A DNA stretch of 64,000 nucleotides from Voacanga thouarsii (GCA_026120185.1 JANUWF010003366.1:2976001-3040000); one strand, 5' to 3'. Counted from the stretch's first letter, positions 1 to 11,633 are shown. Numbers and translations are program-made. The notes: a model not told the origin generated them from the sequence alone.

Positions 1-774
1 ATTAGACATTTTGAAGCTAAGTTGAATCCAAGGCCTTTTAAGACAACATCCAAAGACAATGGACCATTGACTAACTTCCATATGAATAAACAAATTTTTT
101 CTAGGAAGCTTAGTTTTTCAGACCTTTTTAAGCAAAGGAACAACATTCTTTTGGAGCTGCACCAGGTTACTAGTAGAAGATGAAGAAAATTCAGTTGTTG
201 TTGGCTTCTATGTGATTTTATCAGGCTTTATAGATAAAATTAGGGGGACAAAAGTGATAAGTTTAACGGCTAAAGAGCGCACATTCCAAAACCCATTCTA
301 GATGCAATTTGAAATTGATAGCTCATCTTTTCAAACAATAGAATTCAATATTGGAAATAGGGTATCACCCCACTAATTGTCAAACCAGAATAAACTGGAC
401 CAATCTTAGACTTCTGTTCTAATCAGTTCCTCCGCTACCATCTACACCTAAAGTATGCAATGCTAGATATGAGATAGGTTATTAGGCATGGAAACTGTGT
501 TTGTATTTGTAGATTTGGTATATTTAGCTTTTATGAATTAAGCCTATAAGTGATGTTGTTGCCTAAATCTCCACCGTAGTTTTACAAAATATAATAAGGA
601 TAACTTCTTCCAAGAAGAATTTAAAAGGAAAACATAACAAATCCTAATACTTCCAATACAGCTTCCTTTTATGAGTATCACATTGCACACCCCAAAAGAA
701 GGAGGTAAGTAATCTGTTAAGAGAATTGAAAACTGAGTTGGGTGGTAGCACATCATGTAAAATGTGTATGGTAA
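1..774 (-). pseudogene. LINE ORF2, region after the reverse transcriptase and zf-RVT domain
   Basis: Read on the minus strand from 774 to 1, fragments match the C-terminal third of plant LINE ORF2. First comes LTIHILHDVLPPNSV with FFWGV, the usual 'HIL..V.PP......FFWG' block. Then comes LRWRFRQQ...FIKAKYTKS, resembling the 'WR....SLWA....AKY' block. Finally, near the window edge, FIWKLVNGPLSLDVVLKG is followed by GFNLASKC, resembling the zf-RVT zinc-binding domain. Several stops interrupt the frames. The domain continues out of the window to the left. Confidence 0.7.
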
Positions 775-2018
775 GGCTATTCATGGGTTGGGTTGGTTTG
801 GTTTTTTCAATTTTTAACCCAACCCAAATATTTTGATTTGAAAATTTTAGATCCAAACTAAACTATTTAAAATTTCAAACCATCGGTTTGGTTTGTGTTC
901 GGTTTGGGTTGGTTCGGTTTGTACATAATTTACCAAGTAAGCTTTTAACCTCCTACTTAGAATATACTTCTGATTTTATAAATAAGATATGCATCTAAGA
1001 TATACTAACCAAAGTAATATGAAAAGCATCAAGCATATGAGTGCATGCCCACGCAGTAACAAATCTGTCTATTAGCAAAGGTAGCAAAAAATGATGAATA
1101 CTAGAAATCTTCATAGTTATTTGCTTGGACTGCTGTTATGATTAGCTTGGATATAAAAGGAAAATTTTAATCACCAACAACTGGAGTTATTTCTCCAAAT
1201 GCCTCAGCTGCTTTAGTGCATGAAGAACTTGAAAATTCTACAATAAAGAAATATAGTCAAATATCGCAATTAAAAAAGAATGATACAAATTAATCTCAAA
1301 ACTTTATTTATTATCTATAAGCCAAATGAAACTCTTTGTAAAAGCACATAAATAGACAAAAAATAACATTAAACAATACTAACAAGAATACTATTATTTG
1401 TCTAATACTAATTCATTTTCAGCTGTAAAAATCCTACACTTAACAATACTACAAAATATTACAAAAACAATCTGCCCAACTTGTCAATCAGTAGAAAAGA
1501 AGTTCAAATACAAGGATACAATTATACTATTGGACAATACCTTCCATGCTCAAACTTCTTTTACCAGATTAAAGAAGTTAAACAAGTGAATTAAACCCCG
1601 TGCTGTAACAGTGGATCATTCGTCAAAAGACCAAAAATAAGAGAAGATGTAATTTCATTTGTTCTAACTTTCCTATTAAATCAAGAAAAAAATGTCGATA
1701 AGAGGTTGCAATGAAATTGAACTTGCTTTTAGAGAAGCTGCTTTTGAGCCCAACTTTCTAACTTTGTCACCACACTCTACAACCTGATTAGCGATTTCCC
1801 ATCTAATTGCCACAAAAATTAGAAATGCAATGCTCGATCAAATTACCACGATAGGCATTAAGAAACTTACCTTGATGACCATACCACCTCCTACATTTTG
1901 GCCCAAAGTTAAACCTAGTGACTTGTCAACTTCAACCTCAATGTTTTTTGAAGCAGTTGTTCTTGCTGTGATCTCAAGGCCTATTCTTACTTTGATACTT
2001 TCCGGTCCCTGCATAGCC
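775..2018. other. Segment interrupting LINE ORF2, hAT-like left edge
   Basis: LINE homology stops near 774 and resumes near 2019. The segment starts GGCTATTCATGGGTTGGG and continues with GGTTTGG/CCAACCC-rich sequence to about 930, a style typical of plant hAT-type elements. A weak inverted match exists at the right edge (rc of CCCTGCATAGCC), 10 of 12 bases, but I see no matching 8-bp target duplication. The LINE also lacks about 70 residues here, so a simple insertion is not proved. Apart from an exon-like block at 1871-2024, the rest (about 930-1870) is AT-rich with no convincing coding sequence. Confidence 0.4.
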
Positions 2019-2024
2019 AAAGCC
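1871..2024 (-). pseudogene. Exon-like fragment resembling the PDZ-like part of an ENH1-type chloroplast protein
   Basis: The minus strand has an open stretch with an acceptor-like TCTGCTCACAG immediately before it and a consensus donor AAG|GTAAGT immediately after it. The translation contains ASKNIEVEVDKSLGLTLGQ followed by NVGGGMVIK. The motif 'EVEVDKPLGLTLGQK.GGG' is one I recall from plant plastid proteins with a PDZ-like and a rubredoxin domain (ENH1 family). This is recognition from memory and not a database match. I do not find the next expected exon convincingly further along the minus strand. It may be a captured exon, a relic of the gene the LINE region recombined with, or chance similarity. 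Confidence 0.4.
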
Positions 2025-2906
2025 CTGTGAGCAGAAGCTTTAATAGATATAATGAATAAGCAATTGGAAATATTAACAAGCTAGCTCGAAGCTATTTGAT
2101 GATCCTCCAAACCTTTTTTAATTATTTGCAAACTTTGCTTATCCCCAATGCAAAAAATAACTATATCATCTGTAAAGCTCAGATGCAAAATCGGGACACA
2201 ACCATGAGGAAAAGCATAAGGAATATATTAAGGAAGAATAATGACGTGATTTAGTCCATAGGATAAGATTTCCTAAGACAAGACAAATAAAACCGGGGAC
2301 AAATGATCACTTTGTCACATTTCACTACAACACTTAAAATAACTATGATGCTGTCCATTTAAAAGAATAGTAAACCAATAGTTATCTCACGAATAGAGTC
2401 CTAAGACACTCTTTTAAAGGTTTGCACCATGTTTAATTTTAGAAGAACATTACCTCCCATCACCTTCTCGTCAAGAGAGTGTACTAGCTCCTGAGTAGAT
2501 ACTATATTATTAAAGATGTTACATTTAGAAATAAACCCACTTTGATTTTTTGAAATAAGATGATCGAGAACATCATTCAACCTTATTGCCAAGATCTTTG
2601 TAATGATTTTGTTGGAGAAGTTATGATGACTAATTGCACAAAAGTTCTTAATAGTCTCAGGAGAAGACTTCTTAGGGAGTAGCAATAGAAGGGTGGAGAT
2701 AAATCATTTAGGCATAGGCACCCTAGTAATAAAAAATATTTTTTTAGCATGTGCCATATTTTCCTGAATAATTTGCTAACAAGAAGTGAAAAAATTTCCA
2801 GAGTATCCATCATGCGCAGGAGTGCTCTCAAAAGAAAGACCAAAGACAACATTTTTAACTTTAAGTCCCAAAATAGCATTATCTTCACCAGTGATCAAAG
2901 AGGGGA
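2025..2906 (-). pseudogene. LINE ORF2 reverse transcriptase domain
   Basis: Minus-strand frames read ITGEDNAIL, then a GYSGNFF block (usual 'GPDGFSGNFF'), LLPKKSSPETIKNFCAIS (usual 'IPK....P....FRPIS'), NQSGFISKCNIFNN (usual 'NQ..FI.GR.I..N'), and the palm motif LSFTDDIVIF near 2165, the LINE form of the [FY]xDD catalytic box. It ends in LVNISNCLFIISIKASAHRA. These are the classic ordered motifs of a plant L1 reverse transcriptase. Frameshifts and stops split them over at least three frames, so the enzyme is dead. The first part is continuous with 9497-10227 once the LTR retrotransposon 2912-9491 is removed. Confidence 0.88.
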
Positions 2907-2911
2907 TGAGA
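2907..2911. repeat. Target-site duplication TGAGA, left copy
   Basis: TGAGA directly precedes the LTR start TGATGTG at 2912 and recurs at 9492-9496 right after the LTR end TCATCA. Confidence 0.9.
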
Positions 2912-4449
2912 TGATGTGTGGTTTGTATGTGTATGAAAAAAATCTCAATTGTTGTGCTCCAAATAAACATAAGTTTAATAGTTAAAATGCCAATTAGAAT
3001 CATACAACACACACATATAGAGGTAAGTGCACCAATCATGTAGTCTAGTGTCATTGGAAAGTATCAAAGAACCTTAGGGAACAAGGATTATCACTCCTAC
3101 TTCCCTTTTTCCTCATTGTTTAGCCAAAAGTAAGTATAAGGTGTAAAACTAACTACATGAGAAGAGAGGTTATGTTCTTGTACACAAGAGAGAGTCATAA
3201 TACTCCCAAGGAATAAGAAAGAGAAAACCCATACAACAAAGAGGAAGTCCCCCACTTAAGACCTAAGAAATGAGTACCCCTTGAACCCATAATTCCTAAT
3301 TCTAGGCATTGGAGTAAGTCACATGTTAATCTCACTCTTTCTTGAAATATGAGATTTTTACTTCTATGTTTGATTGATCGATATCTCTACCTAACCAACC
3401 AAGCCTAAATGTGCATTAAACATCACTCACCATCCCAAACCATCCAGAGGTAACAAAATCTTTATCTCTAGGTAATTTCATAAACTTTTTGGTTATTAGC
3501 CCTAATTCCCAACCTCCTTCTCGGGTTAATTGAAAATGGAAAATGCTAACCTAATCAAATGGGTATCCTATTCTCAACCCCATCTCTCAAAATCATTAAG
3601 AAAGAACAATCAATTGAAATACATCAATTAAAACCTATTCAAAAAGATAGCCAAATAAGATCAAGTAACCATATACCCAAGAACAGGAATTATAGATCTA
3701 AGGAAAATGCATCATTCTCAAGCACAAAAATAGGGTAAAACCCTTTATTACAATTAAAAATCCATTCTTAGCATAAGAATACAAGAAATATTACAAAAGG
3801 AGTAGAAAGGCAAACTCATAGACAAGCTTTTCTTCTTCCTCTTGAAATCTTCAAGTAAACTCTCTTCCTCTTCTTTGGATCTTTTGGTCCTTCCCTCTTC
3901 TTGGTACTTAAACTTACAAGATCTAGGATTCTTGAGAGAAATTCTAGCTTTTGCCTAACTCTTCTCCCCTAATTTTGTGTGTAAAGAAGGCTTATATAGG
4001 GGTTTGGTCGCGTGAGGTGTGAAAATGCGCTGAAAATTACGTTTCCTCCTCAAGTGGGCGGCCTAGGGAATGTCCGTAGTAATGCCCTGGTTTATTTTAT
4101 AACTTGGGAAAGTAGAATCTCAAGTATTGTAAGATTTTCAATTAATAGCCGTATGGTGTTTTATAATTAAAGGAGGTATCTCGACAATCTTTTTGTGAAA
4201 TTTGTTCTTGAACTATATCAAGCATGGAAACAACTTTAGTTGCTGATTTTGGATACATGTTAAAATGTAAATATTGTAACTGATATATTAAGTGGTGTTA
4301 CTGTTGTATTATAAGAGGCATCTCAAATGACATATAATTTACTGATTTTTAAATTATAGATGAAATTCATTCTATCTACGTGAAGTTTGATGGTCCTTTA
4401 CTTAGGATATGCTGATTAAAAAACCAAACATGTATTATTCTATATTGGC

Positions 4450-4551
4450 CGCGCAGCGGCATCCAGTTGAACTTCCCTAGCCCGCCTAGTTTTTCTGGGT
4501 AGAGGAAAAATAGGCAGCCGAGGGAACTTAAAGTTCCCTAGGCCGCCATGC

Positions 4552-4623
<72 letters not shown>

Positions 4624-4900
4624 GACCAGGCGACCTAGAGACCGTGATGTTTCTGGAAATTTAGACAAATGAAAAGAAAATTAGCCGGCCTAGGGATGTT
4701 CAAATTCCCTAGGATGCCAACCTAACCAAACACATAAATATTTACAACAACTTGGCAGCAAGTTCCCTGGGCCACCAACATTTTGGACAAACATATATAC
4801 ATGAACAAAATCTGGCGGCCTAGTTCCCTAGGGCTGCCAACATTCTGGAAAACTTGTATTAACCACGCAAAACCTGGCGGCCTAGGGAATTCGCCTTCTT
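4450..4900. repeat. Array of CCTAGG-centred palindromic units in the LTR
   Basis: Blocks such as GGCGGCCTAGGGAA and TTCCCTAGGCCGCC recur every 50-110 bp in both orientations (near 4478, 4535, 4690, 4755, 4815 and 4875). The same array is in the other LTR at about 8890-9245, so it belongs to the element. It is much more GC-rich than the surroundings. Confidence 0.75.
4557..4619. repeat. Compound microsatellite (CT)n(TA)n
   Basis: About 32 bases of CT repeat run directly into about 28 bases of TA repeat. It is present only in this LTR copy; the sister copy has just a short TATATATA at about 9003. Confidence 0.97.
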
Positions 4901-5108
4901 CTGGACAAGACTTGCAAACATTCTTCTTTTCTTCCATTTTCCTCCATTCTTCTTCCTTGTTCTTTTTCCTTTCTTCTTCACTTGATCTTTTCCATTTCCT
5001 AGTAAAATAAGGTGAGAATGGAGTGATGAATGGTAATTTAAACAAGAGTTTATCTTCATTAAAGCACAAAAATGATAGAAAATATATATACATGATGAAG
5101 CCTCATCA

Positions 5109-7704
5109 CACAACCCCACATTTAAATCTTTGCTTGTCATCAAGCAAACTAAAAAAGTACCACAAGCAAAAAGTCTTTTTACATGGCAAGATGAGACTTT
5201 TGAACATAAGTAGGCTAAGATAGTAAATATGTTATTTCCTTTTTTATTTAAGAATCAAGTCTAACACGCAATTAGCCAAGCTGCTTTTTGTATAAACTAA
5301 TAAATTAGGAAGGAAATAATCAGAGCCATCGAAGTTAAGTTAAACAAGTCTATGCTTATTCAAGGTATTCCATTTTGATTCTATAGGTTTTGAAAGCAAG
5401 TAGAGTGATTTATATAAGCTAGGCCCAATAAGTTAATTCTAAGTTCTATGATATCTCAACCACTAAAGTCCAAATAAGCAAATGTAGGATTGGTCCATCA
5501 TCTCACTTTATTCTCTCAATACCTTTTCTATTTTTCTTTTTCTTGTAGTAAGGTAATACAAAAGCCTAGTAAAGATGTATAATAATGATTTTTTAGCTTT
5601 TGTGTTACCTTACTCTAGAAATTTTTCTATATTTTTGTTGATTATATAAGGTACTACAAAGGCTTAGTAAAGATGTATAATAGAGATTTTCAGCTTTTGT
5701 ACTACCTTTTTCCATTCTCTCATTATTTTACCTCAATCCTCATTTATACACCCGGAATAAGGATAAATTAAACAATCATAGAACTAAGATTAATCTAAAA
5801 TTTCATGCTTATACTTCATCACAACCACTACCTCAATTCCTAGGAAACAATATGGTGTTACTTTTACTAAACCTAAACAAAGTTGATTTAAATTTTCAAG
5901 ATCTAACTATTTCATTCATAATGTGCAAGTTTACCCAAAAATAAATGTATCCAATAGGTGTTAGATTCAATTCTCAAGCAAAAAAGGGGACAATAGCAAT
6001 ACCATCAAGGCCTAACACAATCCAAAAATCAAAAAAAATTTGCCTAATATCATAACTTCTCAAAAATCAAAGAAAAATGGCCCAAATCATGCACAATTCA
6101 CAACTCCCTACATAATAAAACTCGAAGAGAGTAAAAACTTAATCTTTTTCCCCACACTTAAATCAAACAATGTCCTCATTGGCATAAATATAACAATAAC
6201 CACATCTAAATTGGGCTAAAATGAAGAAAAATGGAAAGAAAGTTAGTAATACTCCCTAAGTGATCGTAGCTTTATGGAGAAGTGTAATCTTGTCAAAAGA
6301 AGAAGAAAAGAAAACTGCCAAAAATCGGTGAAATATAGTAACTGTCAAATATAAGAAATCATACTATAGCATATCCAAAATTGAAATCCTAATCAAATAT
6401 CTACAAAACTTAATCCAAAAAGAAAAAAAGAAAATCTAAAGTAAATGAAGCCCCCAAAAACTAAAAGTCAAAAATTAAAATTCCTCTATAACGTGTAAGA
6501 TGTAGTCCATTTTCTTCATGTTTCTCACATTTTCTCCATGGTATAATTTCTCCATGTTTTCAATCATTTTTTTTTTAAAACAAAAAGATGAATAAGTATA
6601 AATAAATTAAAGCTATGAACTCCTATAAGAGTAGCAACATGAAACAAAAATTTATGCTAAGAAGAGGAATAAAAATACACATCAAATAAAGCATAACAAT
6701 AGTGTAATTTTCCATGCAAATCATTTTTCTAGCACTTCAACAAAAATTGAAAATTAAACTATAGGAAAGACCACAAAAGCATCATAAAAGCAGCAAGAAA
6801 GTGAAAAAAAGTACAACAAAGAAAAATAAAAAAATTGTTCAAGCTTTATAGCAACTAAAGAGAGAAATCACTGATTCCTCAATCTTCTCAATGTTTTCTT
6901 TAATTCAGGATCAAAGTCTTCAATCGCACTTTGCACACTCCTGTTCATGTACAAGGGAAATTATCCTTTAAGAGAAAAATAAAAGATCAATAACCTCCAA
7001 GATATTCATTAAACCTCAAATTTACATGCCTATAAACAAATTCCATGACAAAGCGGTGATTTTCAGTCTCCAAAAGATGAACAAATGTTCGAGTCCAAAA
7101 GACCATTCATTTATCAGGCAAAAACACAAAATAATATTTCTCCCCAAAATAGTCTTTAACCTTCAAATCACAATGCATAATCTCAAAAGAGATTAAAAAA
7201 TTTTCCAATCCACAAAAAATGAACAAAGATTGAGCAAAAAACCAAAACAAATTCACATACCCAAAACATATACCATATCTCATGTTTCCTCTCTTCACCA
7301 TAAAAATCTCAATTTCAAACAAAAAATGAGTATAATCTCCATCACACCAACCAATCTCCAATTTCCAAACCAAAGAATCCAACACCATGAATTATATATC
7401 ACAAATCTCCAAATCCAATAAATTCCTCCAAAAACCATTCTTACTCAACCAATCAAAGAACAAGATAAAAATAAATAAATAAATAAAATTAAAATTATTC
7501 AAATATCCAAATGAATAGGTTGTACAATAATAATATAACAACAATAAAAGAAATCTCAAATACAATTTTAGCCAAAATGAAATATAATCAAAACACATAT
7601 ACAACAACTGTTCACAAATAAGTTAGTGATATTTGTAAGTGTATGTACAAATATAAGGCTAAATCAACAAGTATTAAAAATTTTAATATGTAACCAACAC
7701 CGTT
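5109..7704 (-). other. Non-coding interior of the LARD-like element
   Basis: This is AT-rich with no recognisable retroelement protein on either strand. A duplicated block of about 75 bp containing AGGTACTACAAAGGCTTAG-type sequence occurs at about 5545-5610 and 5640-5710. The sequence bordering the 3' LTR, read on the minus strand, is TGTGGGGTTG next to TGATGAGG and is a plausible polypurine tract. Confidence 0.6.
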
Positions 7705-7722
7705 TCCCCAGCAACAGCGCTA
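7705..7722 (-). promoter_or_regulatory. tRNA-Asp-type primer-binding site
   Basis: The minus strand reads TAGCGCTGTTGCTGGGGA. It differs from the canonical plant tRNA-Asp site TGGCGCCGTTGCCGGGGA at three bases, each a C-to-T or G-to-A change. It lies six bases inside the 5' LTR. Confidence 0.85.
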
Positions 7723-7728
7723 ACAACT

Positions 7729-9491
7729 TGATGTGCGGTTTGTATGTGTATGAAAAAAATCTCAATCACAGTGCTCCACATACAAATAATTTTTAATAGC
7801 TAAAATTCCAAATAGAATCTTACAACAAACACATATAGAGGCAAGTGCACCCTTCATGTAGTCTAGTGTCATTGGCAAGTATCGAAGAGCCTTAGGGAAT
7901 GGGGGTTATCACTCCTACTTCCTTCTTTCCTCATTATTTAGCCAAAAGTAAGTGTAAGGTGTAAAACTAACTACATGAGAAGAGATGTTATGTTCTTGTA
8001 CACAAGAAAGAGTCACAATACCCCCAAGAAATAAGAAAGAGAAAACCCCATACAACAAAAAGGAAGTCTCCCACTTAAGACCTAAGAAATGAGTATCCTT
8101 TGAATCCACAATTCCTAATTCTAGGCACTGGAGTGAGTCACATATCAATCTCACTCTCTCTCAAGTTATGAGATTTCTACCCCTATGATTGATTGATCGA
8201 TATCTCTACCTAACCAATCAAGCCTAAAGGTGCATTAAACATCACTCAATACCCCAAACCATCTAGAGCTAACAAAATCCCTATTTCTAGGTAATTTCAT
8301 AAACCCTATGCTTATTAGCCCTAATTCCCAACGTTGGCCTCCCTCTCGGGTTAATTGAAAATGGCAAATGCTAACCTAATCAAATGGGTATCCCATCCTC
8401 AATCCCATCACTTGAAATCATTAAGGAAGAACAATGAATTGAAATGCATCAATCAAAACCCATTGAACCATGATAGCCAAATAAGATTAAATAACCAAAT
8501 ACCTAAGAATAAAAATTATAGATATAAGGAAAATACATCATTCTTAAGCACAAAAATAGGGTATAACTCTTCATTATAATTAGAAATCCATTCTTAGCAT
8601 AAGAATACAAGAAATATTACAAAAGGAGTAGAAAGGAAAACTCATAGACAAGTTTTTCTTCTTTTTCCTCTTGAAATCTTCAAGTAGACTGTCTTCCATT
8701 TTTTTGGATCTCTTAGTCCTTCCCTCTTCTTGGTACTCAAACTTATGAGGTCTAGGGTTCTTGAGAGAAACCATAGTCTTTTCCCAACTCTCCTCCCCTA
8801 ATTTTGTGTGTAAAAGAGGATAATACCGGGGTTTTAGCCGTGTGAGATGTGACAATGCGCTCAAAATTCTATTTTCTCCACAAGTGGGTTAACTTCCTTG
8901 GGCCACAACTTTCCTAGCCCGCCTAGTTTCTGGAAAAACTAAGCTGGGTAGAGGGAAAACGAGTGGCCTAGGAAGTTCCCTAGGCCGCTATGCAAAAATC
9001 ACTATATATATACATATGACTAGACGGCCTAGGAGACATTATGTTTCTGGAAATTTGGAAATTTAGACAAATAAGAAGAAATCTAGGTGCCTAGGGATGT
9101 TCAAATTCCCTAGGCCGACAACCTAATCAAACACATACATATTTATAACAACCTGGCATAGTTCCTTGGGCCGCTAACATTCTAGACAAAAATATATACT
9201 TGAACAAAACCTGGCGGCCCTAGGGAGTTCCCTAGGCCGCCAACAATCTAGAAAACTTGTATTAACCATGAGGGAAACCTTTTTTTGGACAAGACTTGCA
9301 CACATTCTTCTTTTCTTCCATTTTCCTCTGTTCTTCTTTCTTTGTTCTTCTTCCTTTCATCTTCACTTGATCTTTTTCATTTCCTAGCAAAACAAGGTGA
9401 GAATGGAGTGGTAAATGGTGATTTAAACAAAAGTTTATCTCCATTAAAGCATAAAAATGATAGAAAATATACACACGATGAATCCTCATCA
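7729..9491 (-). repeat. 5' LTR of the LARD-like element (1763 bp)
   Basis: Starts TGATGTGCGG and ends CCTCATCA, followed by the TGAGA duplication at 9492-9496. It carries the CCTAGG palindrome array at about 8890-9245. A deletion relative to the other LTR lies near 8885. Confidence 0.88.
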
Positions 9492-9496
9492 TGAGA

Positions 9497-10227
9497 CTAT
9501 ACAAAGAAGAGTCTGAAGAAAATTGCGTAGTATTCTACAAAAGAGTTGAAAAAAAATTTAACTGTGTGATACCAAGATCAGCCTGAGAGAAAATGGAATA
9601 TTGTCATCAATTGTAATTGAAGTAACCAGATGCTTTTGCCGTATTGATTGGAAAATACTGTGGAAATATTTAGTATTTGCATCTTACTCTGCATTTCCCT
9701 TATGTGAGCCTTGTCCGTCTAAAATTATTCCTCATACTATAGTGAAATATTATATTGTACCTTAGCATAATGGTAGGTAGGTCTATCTTCAGCGATTAAT
9801 AACTGATCATACACAAATTTAGTGCATAACAAATCATCATTTGCATTTTGTAGCTTCTAGAAAATATCAGTAAAGTGCTGTATGTTCCAAGCTCTTAGAG
9901 TGCTTTTTAGTCACTTGAGTTTATGAATAAGTACTTGCATACTATCCCTATAACACTGAAGAGCCCAGTCAGTAGAAACTGTTTGCAAAAAGATTCATGA
10001 AAAGTCCACATAGTCATAAACTTAAAAGGTTTGGAACAGTGGAAGGTGCTAAGAATTGCATATTAACCAGCAAGGGTAATGATTAGAGCTATTTCATGAT
10101 AAGTGTGAAATAACAGTAGAATGGAAAAGCTCCATATAGTGTTGATTAATTAGAGTTCTATCCAGCTACTCCCTGTATGGCCTTAATCTATTATGTACCT
10201 AAGTAAAGTAGCTTCCCTTAAAGGAAC
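9497..10227 (-). pseudogene. LINE ORF2, end of endonuclease and linker to reverse transcriptase
   Basis: On the minus strand from 10227 the text reads GSYFTW.HNRLRPYRE, then LDRTLINQHYMELFHST (usual 'RLDRALVN..W...FP'), then SSNHYPLL-type sequence (usual 'SDH.PLL'). These are the last motifs of the LINE endonuclease. Further on come KAHIREMQSKMQ and FFNSFVEYY, resembling the helical linker and the 'F..YY..LF' motif before the reverse transcriptase. In-frame stops and shifts are frequent. Removing the flanking insertions makes it continuous with 37568-39600 on one side and 2906 on the other. Confidence 0.75.
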
Positions 10228-10232
10228 AAGAA
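10228..10232. repeat. Target-site duplication AAGAA, left copy
   Basis: AAGAA precedes TGTAACACCCC at 10233 and recurs at 37563-37567 right after the other end of the same LTR (...TTTTACA). Confidence 0.88.
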
Positions 10233-10661
10233 TGTAACACCCCACTACCTATGCCCCAATTAGGGCTGGGGATGTCGCCCTATTCACAGGACAAGGGATT
10301 TTTATAACCAGGACTTAAAAAAAAAAAAAATGAAAGAAGCCACTTAAAATAAATTTATTACAACCCAAGCAATACATGAAAAAGTTTAAAAAATAAATAA
10401 ATAACTGCTAAAGTCTATTAAATGAAGTACACAGGAAAAGAAATAACTCTTCAAAACATAGGCAATCTCTAATCAATAACCTTCATCGCAAGACCAACCT
10501 GAAAACATGGTAAAAAAGGTGGGGAGACAAAAATCTTAGTAAGCCCATATGTGCTTTGAGTATTTCAGGTAAAACAGTTCATGTATGCAAATTGAGAAAT
10601 TTTCATAAAAGAAAGTGCTGGCAATCTTCAAATAAATTTTACAAATGAAGAATGGTGTTTT

Positions 10662-11633
10662 TGTTGGGTATCTCACGCGTATCATATATAGCGCAGCGGA
10701 AGAATAAAAACGAGATACCATCCTAGGATCCGCATTTGTGTAGAAAACAGGACAAATGTATTGAAAACAAAGAAACAAAGATAATAGCTTTTACCTTTCT
10801 TTGTTTATGTGGAAAACAAAACTTTCCTTCTTCAAGTATGATAATTATGGCGTGATCCAGCAATCCTCTTGAAGAATTACCACAAAAGTTGTATGTCCAA
10901 CCACTATAACCACAGTGTATGATTATCTCTAACCGAAATCCACATGGAGGATCACACTCAAGCGCCAAAATTTTCTGTGCTAGCAGAAAATAACAATGGT
11001 GGCTGGGGTTTTTCTTGTTCTTCTTGTTAAACAAAAACCGAAGAAGAAGAAGAAGAAGAAGAAGAAGAAGAAGAAGAAGAAGAAGAAGAAGAAGAAGAAG
11101 AAGGGATGTGTTCTCCTTGAAGAAGCTCACGAAAGAGAGAGGGTGAAGAGAACAAAAGATCATATCTTTATCCTTTTATGTGCCCTTTGGTTTTATGTTG
11201 TTTTGGAGTTGTTTCAACTGACCTTTGGTTTTCATGTTTTATTTCATGTGTGCCTTTTGGGTCACCCAAAAATCTCAACAATAAAACCATCTGAGAATTC
11301 CAAATAAACAATTGCAATTGGAACCCATCAAATTCTCAGAATTATAAATTGGCCCATAAATTATAACTAATTATAATTTAGCCACATCAAATTCTCTTTC
11401 TCGCAATAAACCCCACTATGTTATTAAATAGCATCTTGAGTATATATTCCTCTTTTGTGTGTGACCTATTAGATTTCCCGATCAATTGGTAGCGAACATG
11501 AATTAATCCAAACGTCTTTGAGATTAATAATACTTAATTAATTAGAATTAATCCTATTCATTCTAATCAGCATTGATTTATTAATTCATCAATTAATAAA
11601 CTCATATTCCCAGATCATGAATGGTATCTAGCA
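10662..11633 (-). repeat. 3' LTR of copia 1, truncated
   Basis: It aligns with 32462-33377. The end on this side is TGTTGGGTATCTCAC, while the equivalent of 33378-34001 (the LTR start) is absent. The RNase H coding sequence jumps straight from SKHILL into mid-LTR sequence, so a deletion removed the end of pol and the first ~600 bp or more of this LTR. Confidence 0.85.
11041..11103. repeat. (GAA)n microsatellite
   Basis: About 21 uninterrupted AAG/GAA triplets in the 3' LTR of copia 1. The same site in the 5' LTR (about 32845-32865) has only about five, so the tract expanded or contracted after insertion. Confidence 0.97.

Larger units (their letters stand above)
2912..5108 (-). repeat. 3' LTR of the LARD-like element (2197 bp)
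   Basis: It aligns along its length with 7729-9491. The copies share the tail GATGAAGCCTCATCA / GATGAATCCTCATCA. This copy has about 370 bp (about 4077-4441) and a CT/TA microsatellite that the other lacks. Confidence 0.88.
2912..9491 (-). mobile_element. Complete non-autonomous LTR retrotransposon (LARD-like)
   Basis: Two long direct repeats (2912-5108 and 7729-9491) begin TGATGTG and end CATCA, enclose a 2.6-kb interior, and are flanked by the 5-bp duplication TGAGA. On the minus strand a primer-binding site complementary to tRNA-Asp lies just inside the 7729-9491 copy, making that copy the 5' LTR and fixing the orientation. The interior has no gag, protease, integrase or reverse transcriptase that I can recognise, only AT-rich sequence with many stops. 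Long LTRs plus a non-coding interior fit a large retrotransposon derivative that must borrow enzymes. The tRNA-Asp site suggests a Ty3/gypsy helper (Athila/Tat-like), which is an inference. It sits inside the LINE. Confidence 0.88.

Noticed and set aside
4722..5143. Several open stretches in the LARD-like LTR
   Set aside because: They are LTR sequence. The counterpart at 9262-9504 gives different, shorter translations, and no known motif is present.
7107..7607. Open stretches on both strands in the LARD-like interior
   Set aside because: Low-complexity, AT-rich translations without retroelement motifs; the interior is non-coding.
10723..11307. Open stretches of 103-146 codons with poly-Lys or poly-Leu
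   Set aside because: Created by the GAA microsatellite in the copia 1 LTR; no domain, and not open in the sister LTR.
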